Source: a bacterium
Lineage (GTDB): Bacteria; Joyebacterota; Joyebacteria; Joyebacterales; Joyebacteraceae
NCBI GenBank assembly: GCA_025774245.1
Contig: JALGWI010000003.1
Location: 1 to 64,000, forward strand
Direction of reading: 5' to 3'
DNA: 64,000 bases
Part shown: in pieces, positions 52,823 to 62,475 of the stretch
How positions within the stretch are numbered: position 1 is the stretch's first letter
Layout of the letters: the number at the start of each line of letters is the position of its first letter
Notes under the pieces: generated by a model
Databases searched by the model: none
What the model was told of the DNA's origin: nothing
The model's input: only the letters and a program-made list of their open reading frames with translations
Position numbers and translations under genes: made by a program

Positions 52823-54001
52823 CTATTCTCTCAGTCCAAGAAAGCGGATGTTATCGGTCGGCGTTCCCTTGACGGCGATCGTCTCGAGGTCCTTGAAGAC
52901 CGATCGGATGTGGTCCATGGAGACGTCCCGGCCGCCGAGGCCGTAGATGTAGTTCACGAGTCCGACGCCGCTGCTTCCGAAGAGCGCCGCCCTGATCTCC
53001 TTGTGCACCGGCCCGCCCGGGGCGCCGAACGACACCGACCGGTCGAGCACGGCGACCGCCTTCGCGTTCTTCAGACTCTCGGCGATCTCCAGCTCCGGGA
53101 ACGGGCGGAAGCAGCGGATCTTGAGGAGTCCCGCCGCCGTCCCTTCTGCGCGAAGCTCGTCGATGACGACCTTCGTGGTACCGGCCGTCGAGCCGAGCGC
53201 CATGATCACAAGCTCGGCGTCGTCGAGCCTGTAGGCCTCCAGCATGTCGTAGGAACGGCCGGAGAGCTCGTCGAAGAGCTTCCCGACCTCCTTCACGGCC
53301 GCCCGCGCGTTACGCATCGCCTCGACCTGCTGGCGCTTGTGCTCGAAATAGTAGTCCTGAAGGTCGAGCGGGCCGAAGGTCATCGGCTGGTCCGTGTCGA
53401 GGAGGCTGTACTTCGGTTTGTACTCGCCGACCCACTTCTTCACGACGTTGTCCTCGAGACCGTCGAGGACCTCCGCCGTGTGGCTGAGGATGAAGCCGTC
53501 GAACGTGACCATGACGGGGAGGAGGACGTCGGGCGTCTCCGCGATCCGCACGGCCTGGATGACGTTGTCGTAGACCTCCTGCGCGTTCTCCGAATAGAGC
53601 TGGATCCAGCCCGTGTCGCGACAGCCCATCGTGTCGCTGTGGTCGCAGTGGATGTTGATCGGCCCCGAGAGCGCGCGGTTCACGACCGGCATCACGATCG
53701 GCAGCCGGTACGACGCCGCGATGTAGACGATCTCCCACATGAGGGCCAGCCCGTTTGCCGAGGTGGCCGTCATCGCCCTCGCGCCCGCCGCCGCCGCCCC
53801 GACCGTCGCGCTCATCGCGCTGTGCTCCGACTCGACCAGCACGAACTCCGCCTTCACGTCTCCGTCAGCGACGTGCTCGGCGAACTTGTGCATGAGCTCC
53901 GTCTGCGGGGTGATCGGAAACGCGGCCACGACGTCGGGGTCGATCTGCCTCATCGCCTCGGCGGCCGCGTCGTTCCCCGTCAGGATGAGTCTTCTGCCCA
54001 C
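52823..54001 (-). CDS. porA: 2-oxoacid:ferredoxin oxidoreductase, alpha subunit
   Basis: LTGNDAAAEAMRQIDPDVVAAFPITPQTELMHKFAEHV; RAMTATSANGLALM; HCDHSDTMGCRDTGWIQ. Confidence 0.9.
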   Translation of the reverse strand: MGRRLILTGNDAAAEAMRQIDPDVVAAFPITPQTELMHKFAEHVADGDVKAEFVLVESEHSAMSATVGAAAAGARAMTATSANGLALMWEIVYIAASYRLPIVMPVVNRALSGPINIHCDHSDTMGCRDTGWIQLYSENAQEVYDNVIQAVRIAETPDVLLPVMVTFDGFILSHTAEVLDGLEDNVVKKWVGEYKPKYSLLDTDQPMTFGPLDLQDYYFEHKRQQVEAMRNARAAVKEVGKLFDELSGRSYDMLEAYRLDDAELVIMALGSTAGTTKVVIDELRAEGTAAGLLKIRCFRPFPELEIAESLKNAKAVAVLDRSVSFGAPGGPVHKEIRAALFGSSGVGLVNYIYGLGGRDVSMDHIRSVFKDLETIAVKGTPTDNIRFLGLRE

Positions 54002-54055
54002 GTAGCGATCTCCCTTCAGATTCCAGAGGATTTGTTCCTGGCGTCGGCGCGAGCG

Positions 54056-54355
54056 TCAGCTCTTGTCGACGTCGGTCTCCAGTTTCATCTCGATTGACTT
54101 CGGATCGACCGGGCACTCGAACGCGCAGATGCCGCAGCCCTTGCAGTGCTCGTAGTCGATCCCGGTCATCTTGGCCTCGGCCACGAGGATGGACGAATCG
54201 GGGCACGCCACCCAGCACCGAAGGCAATGTATGCAGGTCTCCTCGTTCCAGATCGGCCGGTAGGTTCGCCACGAGCCCGTCTCGTAGGTCTCGGCGTTCC
54301 CCGCCTCCTCGATGGCGCCGCCGATCGGGATCTCAGTCCACGCCTTCTCTCTCAT
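54056..54355 (-). CDS. porD: 2-oxoacid:ferredoxin oxidoreductase, delta (2x[4Fe-4S]) subunit
   Basis: CIHCLRCWVACPDSSI...HCKGCGICAFECPVDP. Confidence 0.93.
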   Translation of the reverse strand: MREKAWTEIPIGGAIEEAGNAETYETGSWRTYRPIWNEETCIHCLRCWVACPDSSILVAEAKMTGIDYEHCKGCGICAFECPVDPKSIEMKLETDVDKS

Positions 54356-54924
54356 TCCTCCTCGACCTCCTCGTAGGCTCTCCGGATCGCGCGCACGTTC
54401 CCCTCCAGCACCTCCGGCCTGAAACCGTGAGAGAACTTCTTCTTGATCTGGTCGATCACGGCCTCGAGCGACAGCACGCCCGAGGCCTTGATGAGGGCGC
54501 CGAGCATGGGCGAGTTCGGGATCGGTCGCCCGATCTCCTCAATGGCGATCCCCGTAGCATCGATCGTGAAGATCTTCCGCCCCTTGAGCTTGAGCTCCGC
54601 GCGCACGTCTCCCGCCGATCTCACCGTGTTCACGATCATGATGGCGTCCTCGGGCGTCCCCGACGCCACGTCGGCGGTCGAGAGAAGCGTGTCGTCGAGA
54701 ACGACGACGATCGAGGGCGAGTAGACGGCGCAGTGCACCCTGATCGGGCCCGCGCTGATGCGGGTGAACCCGCGCATCGGCGCTCCCATTCTCTCGGGGC
54801 CGTAGTCCGGGAATCCCTGGCTGTACTTCCCCTCCATGGCGGCGGCCTCCGCCAGCAGCAGGGACGCCGTCTTCGCTCCCTGCCCCCCGCGGCCGTGCCA
54901 CCTGATCTCCAGCATCTCCGGCAT
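54352..54924 (-). CDS. porC: 2-oxoacid:ferredoxin oxidoreductase, gamma subunit
   Basis: EIRWHGRGGQGAKTASLLLAEAAAMEGKYSQGFPDYGPERMGAPMRGFTRI. Confidence 0.93.
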   Translation of the reverse strand: MPEMLEIRWHGRGGQGAKTASLLLAEAAAMEGKYSQGFPDYGPERMGAPMRGFTRISAGPIRVHCAVYSPSIVVVLDDTLLSTADVASGTPEDAIMIVNTVRSAGDVRAELKLKGRKIFTIDATGIAIEEIGRPIPNSPMLGALIKASGVLSLEAVIDQIKKKFSHGFRPEVLEGNVRAIRRAYEEVEEE

Positions 54925-54984
54925 GTGTGCTCCTCCGGGGAAACTCGTAAATGCCCGTAACGACGGTGAACAGACCGAATTTGT

Positions 54985-55013
54985 AACTTAGCATCCGCTC
55001 ATGAGAGGGTCAA
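54985..55013 (-). promoter_or_regulatory. Candidate sigma70-type promoter of por operon
   Basis: Minus strand TTGACC-N17-TAAGTT in an AT-richer intergenic patch. Confidence 0.5.
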
Positions 55014-55078
55014 GAAGAAAGGAAGCGCGGGAGAGCTGGGGTGCAGACCGTGGTCCGCGCGGGGAGTCGCGCGCCGGC

Positions 55079-55678
55079 TCAGAGCTCGCGCCGCTCCTCG
55101 AGGGCCGTCCCGAGTGTGAGCTCGTCGGCCAGCTCGAGGTCTCCGCCGACCGGGAGCCCGCTCGCGAGCTTCGTCACGCGCACTCCGGCGGGCGTCAGGA
55201 GCTTCGCGACGTAGAGGGAGGTCGCCTCCCCCTCCGCCGTGGGGTTCAGGGCGAGGATGATCTCCGAGAGGCCGCTTCCCCTGGCGCGATCGAGGAGCGC
55301 GTTCAGGCGGAGATCCTCGGGGCCCACGCCGTCGAGCGGCGAGAGGAGCCCGCCGAGCACGTGGTAGCGGCCGCGGAAGCGTCCGGTGCGCTCAAGCGCG
55401 AAAATGTCACTCCCGCGCTCGACGACGCACACGAGGCTCGCGTCGCGTCTGGCGTCGGTGCAGATGCTGCAGGGGTCGTCCTCGGTGAGCCCCCCGCAGA
55501 TCGAGCAGCTCTTCGTCCGCTCCCTGGCGTCGACGATCGCTCGGGCGAACTCGCGGCACTCCGCCTCCGACGAATCGATGAGCCTCAAGGCAATCCTCGT
55601 CGCCGACTTGCGGCCGATGCCCGGAAGCCGCGAAAAGAGGGCGATGAGCCTCTCGAGTGCGGGAGGAAGCGATGCCAC
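55079..55678 (-). CDS. recR: Recombination protein RecR
   Basis: LIALFSRLPGIGRKSATRIALRLI; CSICGGLTEDDPCSIC; YHVLGGLLSPLDGVGPEDL. Confidence 0.96.
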   Translation of the reverse strand: MASLPPALERLIALFSRLPGIGRKSATRIALRLIDSSEAECREFARAIVDARERTKSCSICGGLTEDDPCSICTDARRDASLVCVVERGSDIFALERTGRFRGRYHVLGGLLSPLDGVGPEDLRLNALLDRARGSGLSEIILALNPTAEGEATSLYVAKLLTPAGVRVTKLASGLPVGGDLELADELTLGTALEERREL

Positions 55679-55729
55679 GGTGGGGCTCTCCTCGGTCAGG
55701 GGTCAGCCTCGGTCAGAGGTTGCGCTCGG

Positions 55730-56044
55730 TCAGAGGTTGCCCAGAGGAGGGATCATGCCGGTGACCTTGGTCATCTCGCGGGCCGCGGTCTCGTCGGACT
55801 TCTGCTTCGCGTCGCGGAGGGCGGACAGGAGAAGGTCCTCGAGCATCTCGTTGTCGCCGCCCTCGAGCACCTCCGGGTCGATCGAGATCGAGATGACGTC
55901 GCGCTGACAGTTCATCTTGATCTTGATCGCGCCGCCGCCGGCGCTGCCTTCGACCTCCATCGTTGCGAGGCTCTCTCTCACGGCCTCGAGGCGCTTCTCG
56001 AGCTTCTGCGCCTCCTTCATCATCTTGTTGAGTCCCTTGCCCAT
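55730..56044 (-). CDS. YbaB/EbfC nucleoid-associated protein
   Basis: GKGLNKMMKEAQKLEKRLEAV...EVEGSAGGGAIKIKMNCQRDVISISIDPEVLE. Confidence 0.93.
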   Translation of the reverse strand: MGKGLNKMMKEAQKLEKRLEAVRESLATMEVEGSAGGGAIKIKMNCQRDVISISIDPEVLEGGDNEMLEDLLLSALRDAKQKSDETAAREMTKVTGMIPPLGNL

Positions 56045-56048
56045 GGGA

Positions 56049-57812
56049 TCAGCGCTCCTCTTTCTCCTGCGCGGTGATCTCGCCGTCGAAGATCTCGAGT
56101 ACCTTCCTCACGACTGGGTCCTGCGACACGTCCGTCCCCGCGGCCGGCGCAGCCCCCGGACGTCCACTCGGAGCGGGCCGCCCGCCCGTCGTGGGTGTCC
56201 CGCGTGCCGCCTCGGCGGGCGCCTGAGGGGGCACGCCGAAGGTGAAACCGAGCTTGACGGTGCCGCCGAAAATCTCGCTCGCTGCGCGCTCCATGAGCCG
56301 CATGTTGCCTCGGTCCCGGAGCTGGTCCTTGTGGAAACCGGATCCGTTGGGGACGAGGAGCTTCATCGTTCCCCCTTCGGCGCCGGACGGGACCGCCTCT
56401 CCCAGAAACGCCGCCAACGCGGGCTTCTCGGCCCTGATCCTCTCGAGCACGTCCGGCCAGCGGGCGACGTCGATCGATGAGGCGGCGGCCACAGGTGCTG
56501 GCTTCTGGGCCACGGCCACGGCCGGTTGGTTGGCTCCTCCGGAGGGCGCCGAAGCCGCGGACGTCTTCCTGCGCGCGGTCCCGGTCCCGCGGGCCGCGCC
56601 TCCTCCCCCGGACTCGGTTCCGGTGCCGCCCGCAGCGCCGCCGGTTCGCGCGCCTCCTCCCGCACCACCTCCCGCCGCGGGAGGGGCGTTCTCGATGGCC
56701 CGCACGACGTCCTCGATGTCGATCGCCCGCGCGAGCTTCGCCATGCGCAGAAGGGCGAGCTCCACGATGAGTCCCGGCTGCGTGCTCCACTTTGCCGCGG
56801 CCTGGGCGTCGACCCCGATCCGGATGAGCCGCAAGAGCTCGTCCTCCGTGAGGGCCGTCGATGCGCCCTCGTGCTTCTTGTAGTCCGCGATTCTCCCGAC
56901 GAGACGCTCGGGGGAAGGCGCCGCGGCGACGAGCAGCAGGTTCCTCAGGTGGTCGACGATTCCGTCGATCAGATCTCTGGGATCGAAGCCGGCGTCGAGG
57001 GCTCCCTCGAGCGCCCCGAGCGTCGCGCCGGTGTCGTGCTTCGCCACGGCGTCGCTCAGGGCGAAGAAGACGTCGATGTCCGGGATGCCGAGCACCGCCG
57101 CGACGTCGTCGACCGTGATCTCCTCCTTGCCGACGGAGATGAGCTGGTCCATGAGGCTCTCGGCGTCCCTCATGCTGCCGTCGGCCCTCGCCGCGACGAG
57201 CTTGATGGCGCCGTCGTCGATCTTGAACTTCTCCGCCTTCGAGATCTCCGTGAGGCGTCCCTCGATCTCCGGCGAGGAGATCCGGTGGAAGTCGAACCTC
57301 TGGCAGCGCGACGTGATCGTGTCCGGTATCTTCCCCGGCTCCGTCGTGGCGAGAATGAAGACGACGTGCGGCGGCGGCTCCTCGATCGTCTTGAGGAGCG
57401 CGTTGAAGGCCTCACGCGTCAGCATGTGCGCCTCGTCGATGATGTAGATCTTCATCCTTCCGGAGAGGGGCGCGTACTGCACGGTCTCCCTGATGCCGCG
57501 CGCGTCCTCGATCTTGCGATTCGAGGCGCCGTCGATCTCGATGACGTCGAGGCTCTTCCCGAGCGCGATCTCCCCGCACGACGAACACGTTCCACACGGC
57601 TCGTCGGTCGGGCCGTTCTCGCAGTTCAGGGCCTTGGCGAGGATCCTCGCGACGGTCGTCTTGCCGACGCCGCGGGGACCGGCGAACAGGTAGGCGTGTG
57701 CGATGCGGTCGGCCTTCACCGCGGCCGCGAGGGTCAGCACGACGTGCTTCTGCCCCACGACATCGGAGAACGACTCCGGCCGCCACTTTCTGGCGAGCAC
57801 GAGGTAGGACAT
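56049..57812 (-). CDS. dnaX: DNA polymerase III subunit gamma/tau
   Basis: YLVLARKWRPESFSDVVGQKHVVLTL; HAYLFAGPRGVGKTTVARILAKALNCENGP; DEAHMLTREAFNALLKTIEEPPPHVVFILATTEPGKIP. Confidence 0.96.
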   Translation of the reverse strand: MSYLVLARKWRPESFSDVVGQKHVVLTLAAAVKADRIAHAYLFAGPRGVGKTTVARILAKALNCENGPTDEPCGTCSSCGEIALGKSLDVIEIDGASNRKIEDARGIRETVQYAPLSGRMKIYIIDEAHMLTREAFNALLKTIEEPPPHVVFILATTEPGKIPDTITSRCQRFDFHRISSPEIEGRLTEISKAEKFKIDDGAIKLVAARADGSMRDAESLMDQLISVGKEEITVDDVAAVLGIPDIDVFFALSDAVAKHDTGATLGALEGALDAGFDPRDLIDGIVDHLRNLLLVAAAPSPERLVGRIADYKKHEGASTALTEDELLRLIRIGVDAQAAAKWSTQPGLIVELALLRMAKLARAIDIEDVVRAIENAPPAAGGGAGGGARTGGAAGGTGTESGGGGAARGTGTARRKTSAASAPSGGANQPAVAVAQKPAPVAAASSIDVARWPDVLERIRAEKPALAAFLGEAVPSGAEGGTMKLLVPNGSGFHKDQLRDRGNMRLMERAASEIFGGTVKLGFTFGVPPQAPAEAARGTPTTGGRPAPSGRPGAAPAAGTDVSQDPVVRKVLEIFDGEITAQEKEER

Positions 57813-57904
57813 GGCAGTCCTCGTTCGGAACGGGAGAGAAAGGACCCTCTGCTCTGGCACGCGTCCGCCTCGACCTCCGCACCCGGAGAGGACGAGGTCA
57901 GTTG

Positions 57905-57998
57905 GCTCCAGTCAAGCTCCCCCGCGGCACACCGAGGAACCAGCTTACGGCTGCTGCCTCCCGGCCCTGACCGGATTCACCGGGCTCGGTTGCGCGGG
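57905..57998 (-). ncRNA. ffs: Signal recognition particle RNA (small bacterial 4.5S type)
   Basis: Minus strand GTGAATCCGGTCAGGGCCGGGAGGCAGCAGCCGTAAGC...GTGTGCCGCGGGGGAGCTTGACTGG: conserved SRP tetraloop/internal-loop region. Confidence 0.92.
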
Positions 57999-58196
57999 AC
58001 CTGACCTTCAACGCTACTTCTCCGCGCTCCCTGCCGGACACAGGAGGCCTCGAGCAGATGTTCGACCCCGCTGTAGCGGATTGCGGGTCACAGGGCACCG
58101 CTAGTTCCCCGTCTAGCGCGCCAGAGCAGAAGGCCCTTCTGAGATCTCACGGCCCCGGGGCCGCCTCGAGTTCGATCGAGAGGCCCCGGGGAAAGC

Positions 58197-58272
58197 TGGT
58201 GGAGATGAGCGGGCTCGAACCGCCGGCCTCTGCCTTGCGAAGGCAGCGCTCTCCCAACTGAGCTACATCCCC
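58197..58272 (-). tRNA. tRNA-Ala(CGC), CCA encoded
   Basis: Cloverleaf; anticodon loop TTCGCAA; G3:U70 identity pair in acceptor. Confidence 0.93.
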
Positions 58273-58301
58273 AGGCGGTATGGTTGTCAATACTGCGCAG
58301 C

Positions 58302-58392
<91 letters not shown>

Positions 58393-58403
58393 GGCGAGTG
58401 TCC

Positions 58404-58494
58404 TGGCGGTGGGGGTGGGATTCGAACCCACGGTACCCAGAGGGTACAACGGTTTTCGAGACCGTCACGATCGACCAGACTCCGTCACCCCACC
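58404..58494 (-). tRNA. tRNA-Ser(CGA), long variable arm, CCA encoded
   Basis: GGTGGGG...anticodon loop CTCGAAA...CCCCACCGCCA-type acceptor. Confidence 0.93.
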
Positions 58495-58522
58495 GTGGTC
58501 TTCGTCCGCGTGCGCGATGGCC

Positions 58523-58963
58523 TCACCCGCCGTGCGTCCGGATCCTCCCGAAGAAGCCAGAGACGAGCGCAGAACACTCGTCGGCCCTGACGCCCGACGT
58601 GATGGCCACCCTGTGGTTCAGACGCGGGTCGTCGGCGATGTTCCCGAGCGACCCCGCGTATCCCGCCTTCGGGTCGTCGCATCCGTAGACGAGACGTTTC
58701 AGTCGCGCCTGGACGATGGCGCCCGCGCACATCGGACAAGGCTCCATCGTAACGTAGATCGTCCCGTCGGTCAAGCGCGGCACCCCGAGCGCGCGACACG
58801 CGGCTCCGACGGCGATGATCTCCGCGTGCGCGGTCGGATCGCAGAGCGCCTCGGTGCTGTTGTGACCGCGTCCCACCACCCGGCCGTCGACCACGACGAC
58901 GGCGCCGACGGGTACCTCGTCGACCTCGACGGCGCGCTTCGCCTCGTCGAGGGCCGCGCCCAT
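58523..58963 (-). CDS. tadA: tRNA adenosine(34) deaminase
   Basis: VPVGAVVVVDGRVVGRGHN; DPTAHAEIIAV; TIYVTMEPCPMCAGAIVQARLKRLVYGCDDPKAGYAGSL. Confidence 0.94.
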   Translation of the reverse strand: MGAALDEAKRAVEVDEVPVGAVVVVDGRVVGRGHNSTEALCDPTAHAEIIAVGAACRALGVPRLTDGTIYVTMEPCPMCAGAIVQARLKRLVYGCDDPKAGYAGSLGNIADDPRLNHRVAITSGVRADECSALVSGFFGRIRTHGG

Positions 58964-59038
58964 CCACCGCTCGTCTTCTTCCCGGCTCCTCTTCGTCGTG
59001 ATCCTCCGTCGTGTGCGCCGGGGCCGCCGGCGACCTAC

Positions 59039-59067
59039 AACCTAGCAGCGGGCCTTCGGGCTGTCAA
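59039..59067 (-). promoter_or_regulatory. Sigma70-type promoter of tadA-tRNA-ffs-dnaX unit
   Basis: Minus strand TTGACA-N17-TAGGTT, ~75 bp upstream of tadA. Confidence 0.65.
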
Positions 59068-59104
59068 CCCGGGAGGCCGGTCCGTGAGTGCGGGCCGGGA
59101 ACGC

Positions 59105-59141
59105 GAAACCCCCGGCGGCGCGGGGCGCCTCCCGGGGGCGT
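59105..59141 (-). terminator. Intrinsic terminator after GGDEF response regulator
   Basis: Minus strand CCCCCGG...CCGGGGG-TTTCG. Confidence 0.65.
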
Positions 59142-59193
59142 GGGACTCTCGGACATCGGCTCCCGCGGCGCCCGGTTCGGGCACCGCGCGGGC

Positions 59194-60165
59194 TCAGTGG
59201 ACGCCCTCCTCGCCGTAGACCGCGACCCGGTTCTTGCCGGCCGCCTTCGCCTGGTAGAGGGCCTGGTCCGCGTGCTCCAGGAGTTCCCGCTTGCTCTCCG
59301 CCTGGGCCGGGAAGGTCGCGACGCCGACGCTGATCGTCAGGCGTCCGCCCGGAAGCGCCTCCTCGCCCTCGAAATCGGACTCGTCGATGAGGTTCCGGAC
59401 GCGCTCCGCCATCCTCCTCGCGGAGTCGGGCTTCACCTCCGGCACGATGACCGCGAACTCCTCCCCTCCGTACCGCGCGACGAAATCGCAGTTGCGGGAG
59501 GAGCGCTTGAGGAGCCGCGCGAGCCTGCGGAGAATGAGGTCGCCGGCCGGGTGCCCGTGGGTGTCGTTGTATCGCTTGAAGTCGTCGATGTCGATCATGA
59601 GCAGACTCACGACCCTGCCGTAGCGCTCCGCGCGCGAGACCTCGGTGTCGAGGAGCTGGTGGAAGAAGCGGTGGTTGTAGAGCTCGGTCAGGCCGTCCTT
59701 CCGCGAGAGTTCCTTGTAGAACTCGCCCTCGGCCGCCCGCTTCCGGAGCACGCGCGCCTCCAGAGCGTTCGAGACGATGATCCTGATCTGGTCGATGTTG
59801 AACGGCTTCGTGATGTAGTCCGACGCTCCGAGCTTCATCGACTCCACGGCCGTCTCCATCGAGGCGTACCCGGTCATCACAACCACGGCCACCTCGTACG
59901 GCAGCCGCTTCGCCGCGGCGACGACCCCGAGCCCGTCGAGCTCCGGCATGACGATGTCGGTGATGATGACGTCGTACTGGTCGACCTGCATCTTGTCGAC
60001 GGCCTCGCGGCCCGAGCACGCGAGATCGATCGAGTACCCTTCCTCGCCGAGCACCTCCTTGAGGAACTCGCGCATGATCTCCTCGTCGTCGACGATGAGA
60101 AGTCGCGCGACCTGGCGCTCCTCGGTCTCTTCGCTCTCGTGCTGGATGTGATCCGGCGTGATCAC
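59194..60165 (-). CDS. Response regulator with GGDEF diguanylate cyclase output
   Basis: LLIVDDEEIMREFL, IITDIVMPELDG, TKPF; RNCDFVARYGGEEF (I-site RxxD five residues before GGEEF). Confidence 0.93.
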   Translation of the reverse strand: MITPDHIQHESEETEERQVARLLIVDDEEIMREFLKEVLGEEGYSIDLACSGREAVDKMQVDQYDVIITDIVMPELDGLGVVAAAKRLPYEVAVVVMTGYASMETAVESMKLGASDYITKPFNIDQIRIIVSNALEARVLRKRAAEGEFYKELSRKDGLTELYNHRFFHQLLDTEVSRAERYGRVVSLLMIDIDDFKRYNDTHGHPAGDLILRRLARLLKRSSRNCDFVARYGGEEFAVIVPEVKPDSARRMAERVRNLIDESDFEGEEALPGGRLTISVGVATFPAQAESKRELLEHADQALYQAKAAGKNRVAVYGEEGVH

Positions 60166-62324
60166 TGCAGTCCTCCGGAAATGCCCACCTCGACGCTGGC
60201 TTCGGCCAGCGGCAGCCGCACGGTGAAGGTTGTGCCTTCGCCGACGCTGCTCTCCACCTCGATCTGTCCCTCGTGGTCCTTGATGATGCCGTAGCTCACG
60301 GAGAGCCCGAGGCCCGTTCCCTCACCGGTCTCGCGCGTGGTGAAGAAGGGCTCGAACACCCTCGGGAGATCGTCTTCGCCGATGCCGCATCCCGAGTCCT
60401 CGAACGCAACCTCGAGGGTCTCGACGCCGTCCTCGTCCGCGGTGCGGAGCGTCCGCACCGTGAGCGTGTCGTCGGCGACCATCGCGTCGCGCGCGTTCAT
60501 GATGATGTTCACGAAGACCTGCCTCAGCTGGTACGGGTCGCCCAGGACCGGAAGGCGCGAACTGTCGTAGTGCGTGTCGAGCCGGATGCCCCTTGTGGTG
60601 AGCTGCCTGCCCGTCACGCGTAGCGCCTCGCGCACCACGTCGTGGATGTCGATCTGGGAGTAGGCCGACTGCGAAGCCTGGGAGAACGTCAAGAGGCTCT
60701 GCACGATGCCCCGGCAGCGCTGCGAGGCCTTCTCGATCGAAGTCAGGTGCTTGATGAGCCGCTCCCACTCCTCGTCGGTCAGGTCCTGGCGGTCCATCTC
60801 GCGGACCTTCTCGAGCGTCAGCTGCGCGTAGCCGAGGATGCCGCCCAGGGGATTGTTGAGCTCGTGCGCAACGCCCGCGGCCATCTCGCCGACTGCCGCC
60901 AGCCGACCCGACTGCACGACCCTGGTCTGCATCTCCTGAAGCTCCTGCGTCCTGTCGGCGACACGCCCCTCCAGCTCGCTGTTCAGCCGCTCGAGCTCCG
61001 ACCTCATCTCCTCGAGCTCCCGCGTGCGCTCCTCGACCTTCTCCTCGAGCTCTCTGTTCCACTCCTCGGCACTCGAACGCGACTTCTCGGCGCCCTCGTA
61101 CATCTTCGCGTTGTCGATCGTGCGCGCCACCTGGTTCGCCAGCATCTGGAGGAGTTCCACCTGGGCGCGACCGAACGCGCGCGGCTCGGCGCTCTGGGCC
61201 GACAGCACGCCGATCAACCTCTCGCCCGACGTGAGCGGGATGCCGAGCCAGGTTCTCACGTACTCCCGTCGTCGCCGGGACTCCTCGAGTATCCAGTGGT
61301 CGAGCTTGCGTTCCTCGTCGCCTTCGGTGATGTCGTCGACGAGAAGCACCTCTCGCTTGCGGACCACCCACCCCGTGAGTGTGTCTCCAGGCTTGGTCTT
61401 CCGCGGCGGCAGGCGTCGGTCCCCGGCTCCCCGGACGCGGTACTCGATCTCCTCGCTCTCCTCGTCGTAGAGGCACACGGCGAGCATCGAGGTTGCGAAG
61501 AGCTCCTGCGTGCTCTCCTCGAGGTGATCGACGAGCTCATCGAGTTTGAGCGTGGACGACAGGAGCTGCCCCACGGCGTTGATGGCCTTGAGCTCGGAGA
61601 CGCGCTTCTCGAGCGACTCCTTCGTCTCCCAGAGTGTCTTCCCCGCGGCGCTCGACACAATGAGCACGACCGCGAGGAGCGGGAAGGTCGTCGAGTCGCC
61701 CGGCATGTAGGCCGCCGCCAGGAGCAGGGCGAGCGGCAGCATCGCGATCTCGACGATGACGCCGGTCCCGCCGATCCACCGCGTGTAGCTCCTCAGCGAA
61801 CGCCTCGGTTCCGCTCCGGAGACGGAGCGCACGATGACGCTCGTCGCGGCGAGCATCGCGAACATACCCACGAAGCGCGCGGCGTCCACGAACGTGACGC
61901 CGACCGATAGGAGCTTTCCTCCCGTGAGCACGTACGCGCAGCCCGCGGCGAAGACCGCGATCACCTGGACCCCGACCTCCCGGGCGAGCCGCTTCCGCCG
62001 GTGCCCGAAGCAGGCGAGTTCCACGGCGATCGTGCCGGCCGCGGTGACGATCAGCGCGACGTCCGTTCCGAAGAGCGCCACCGTGGCGATGAAGACCGCG
62101 GCGCTGAAGTTGACGTAGGTGTTCTTGCCGATCTGGAAGGCGAAGAGCCCGGTCGCCAGGGCGAGGGCGCTCATGATCCCGACGGCGCCCCAGTCGGTCC
62201 ATTCGATCCCGTAGACCGCGATCGCGAGAAGGAGGACCGCGCCGGCTGGCGCCATCCACCAGATGTCCCTGCGGACGGCCGGGACGAGCGTTTCCTTCTC
62301 GGGTATTGCGTCAGTGGTCTGCAT
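60162..62324 (-). CDS. Membrane sensor histidine kinase (multi-TM N-domain, GAF, HisKA, HATPase)
   Basis: Multiple TM; GAF-like region; VAHELNNPLGGILGYAQL; NIIMNARDAM; GCGIGEDDLPRVFEPFFTTRETGEGTGLGLSVSYGI. Confidence 0.93.
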   Translation of the reverse strand: MQTTDAIPEKETLVPAVRRDIWWMAPAGAVLLLAIAVYGIEWTDWGAVGIMSALALATGLFAFQIGKNTYVNFSAAVFIATVALFGTDVALIVTAAGTIAVELACFGHRRKRLAREVGVQVIAVFAAGCAYVLTGGKLLSVGVTFVDAARFVGMFAMLAATSVIVRSVSGAEPRRSLRSYTRWIGGTGVIVEIAMLPLALLLAAAYMPGDSTTFPLLAVVLIVSSAAGKTLWETKESLEKRVSELKAINAVGQLLSSTLKLDELVDHLEESTQELFATSMLAVCLYDEESEEIEYRVRGAGDRRLPPRKTKPGDTLTGWVVRKREVLLVDDITEGDEERKLDHWILEESRRRREYVRTWLGIPLTSGERLIGVLSAQSAEPRAFGRAQVELLQMLANQVARTIDNAKMYEGAEKSRSSAEEWNRELEEKVEERTRELEEMRSELERLNSELEGRVADRTQELQEMQTRVVQSGRLAAVGEMAAGVAHELNNPLGGILGYAQLTLEKVREMDRQDLTDEEWERLIKHLTSIEKASQRCRGIVQSLLTFSQASQSAYSQIDIHDVVREALRVTGRQLTTRGIRLDTHYDSSRLPVLGDPYQLRQVFVNIIMNARDAMVADDTLTVRTLRTADEDGVETLEVAFEDSGCGIGEDDLPRVFEPFFTTRETGEGTGLGLSVSYGIIKDHEGQIEVESSVGEGTTFTVRLPLAEASVEVGISGGLQ

Positions 62325-62459
62325 GCTGCAACCCCCCGGGCCGCGACGTCGGGCCTCACGGCCCCCCGCGGCTTCGACCCCTGGACACCAGGGCAGGCTC
62401 GACCGCGGCCCCGGAGCCCCTGCGGCGTCCGGGCAGCGATCTCGCACGCGCGGGATAAA

Positions 62460-62475
62460 TGCAAGTCACGTGCCA
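62460..62475 (-). promoter_or_regulatory. Sigma54 (RpoN) -24/-12 promoter for histidine kinase operon
   Basis: Minus strand TGGCACGTGACTTGCA; GG-N10-GC spacing. Confidence 0.7.

Noticed and set aside
55051-55078. Terminator downstream of recR (GCGCGCG hairpin)
   Set aside because: Hairpin possible but the U-tract is not adjacent; too weak to list
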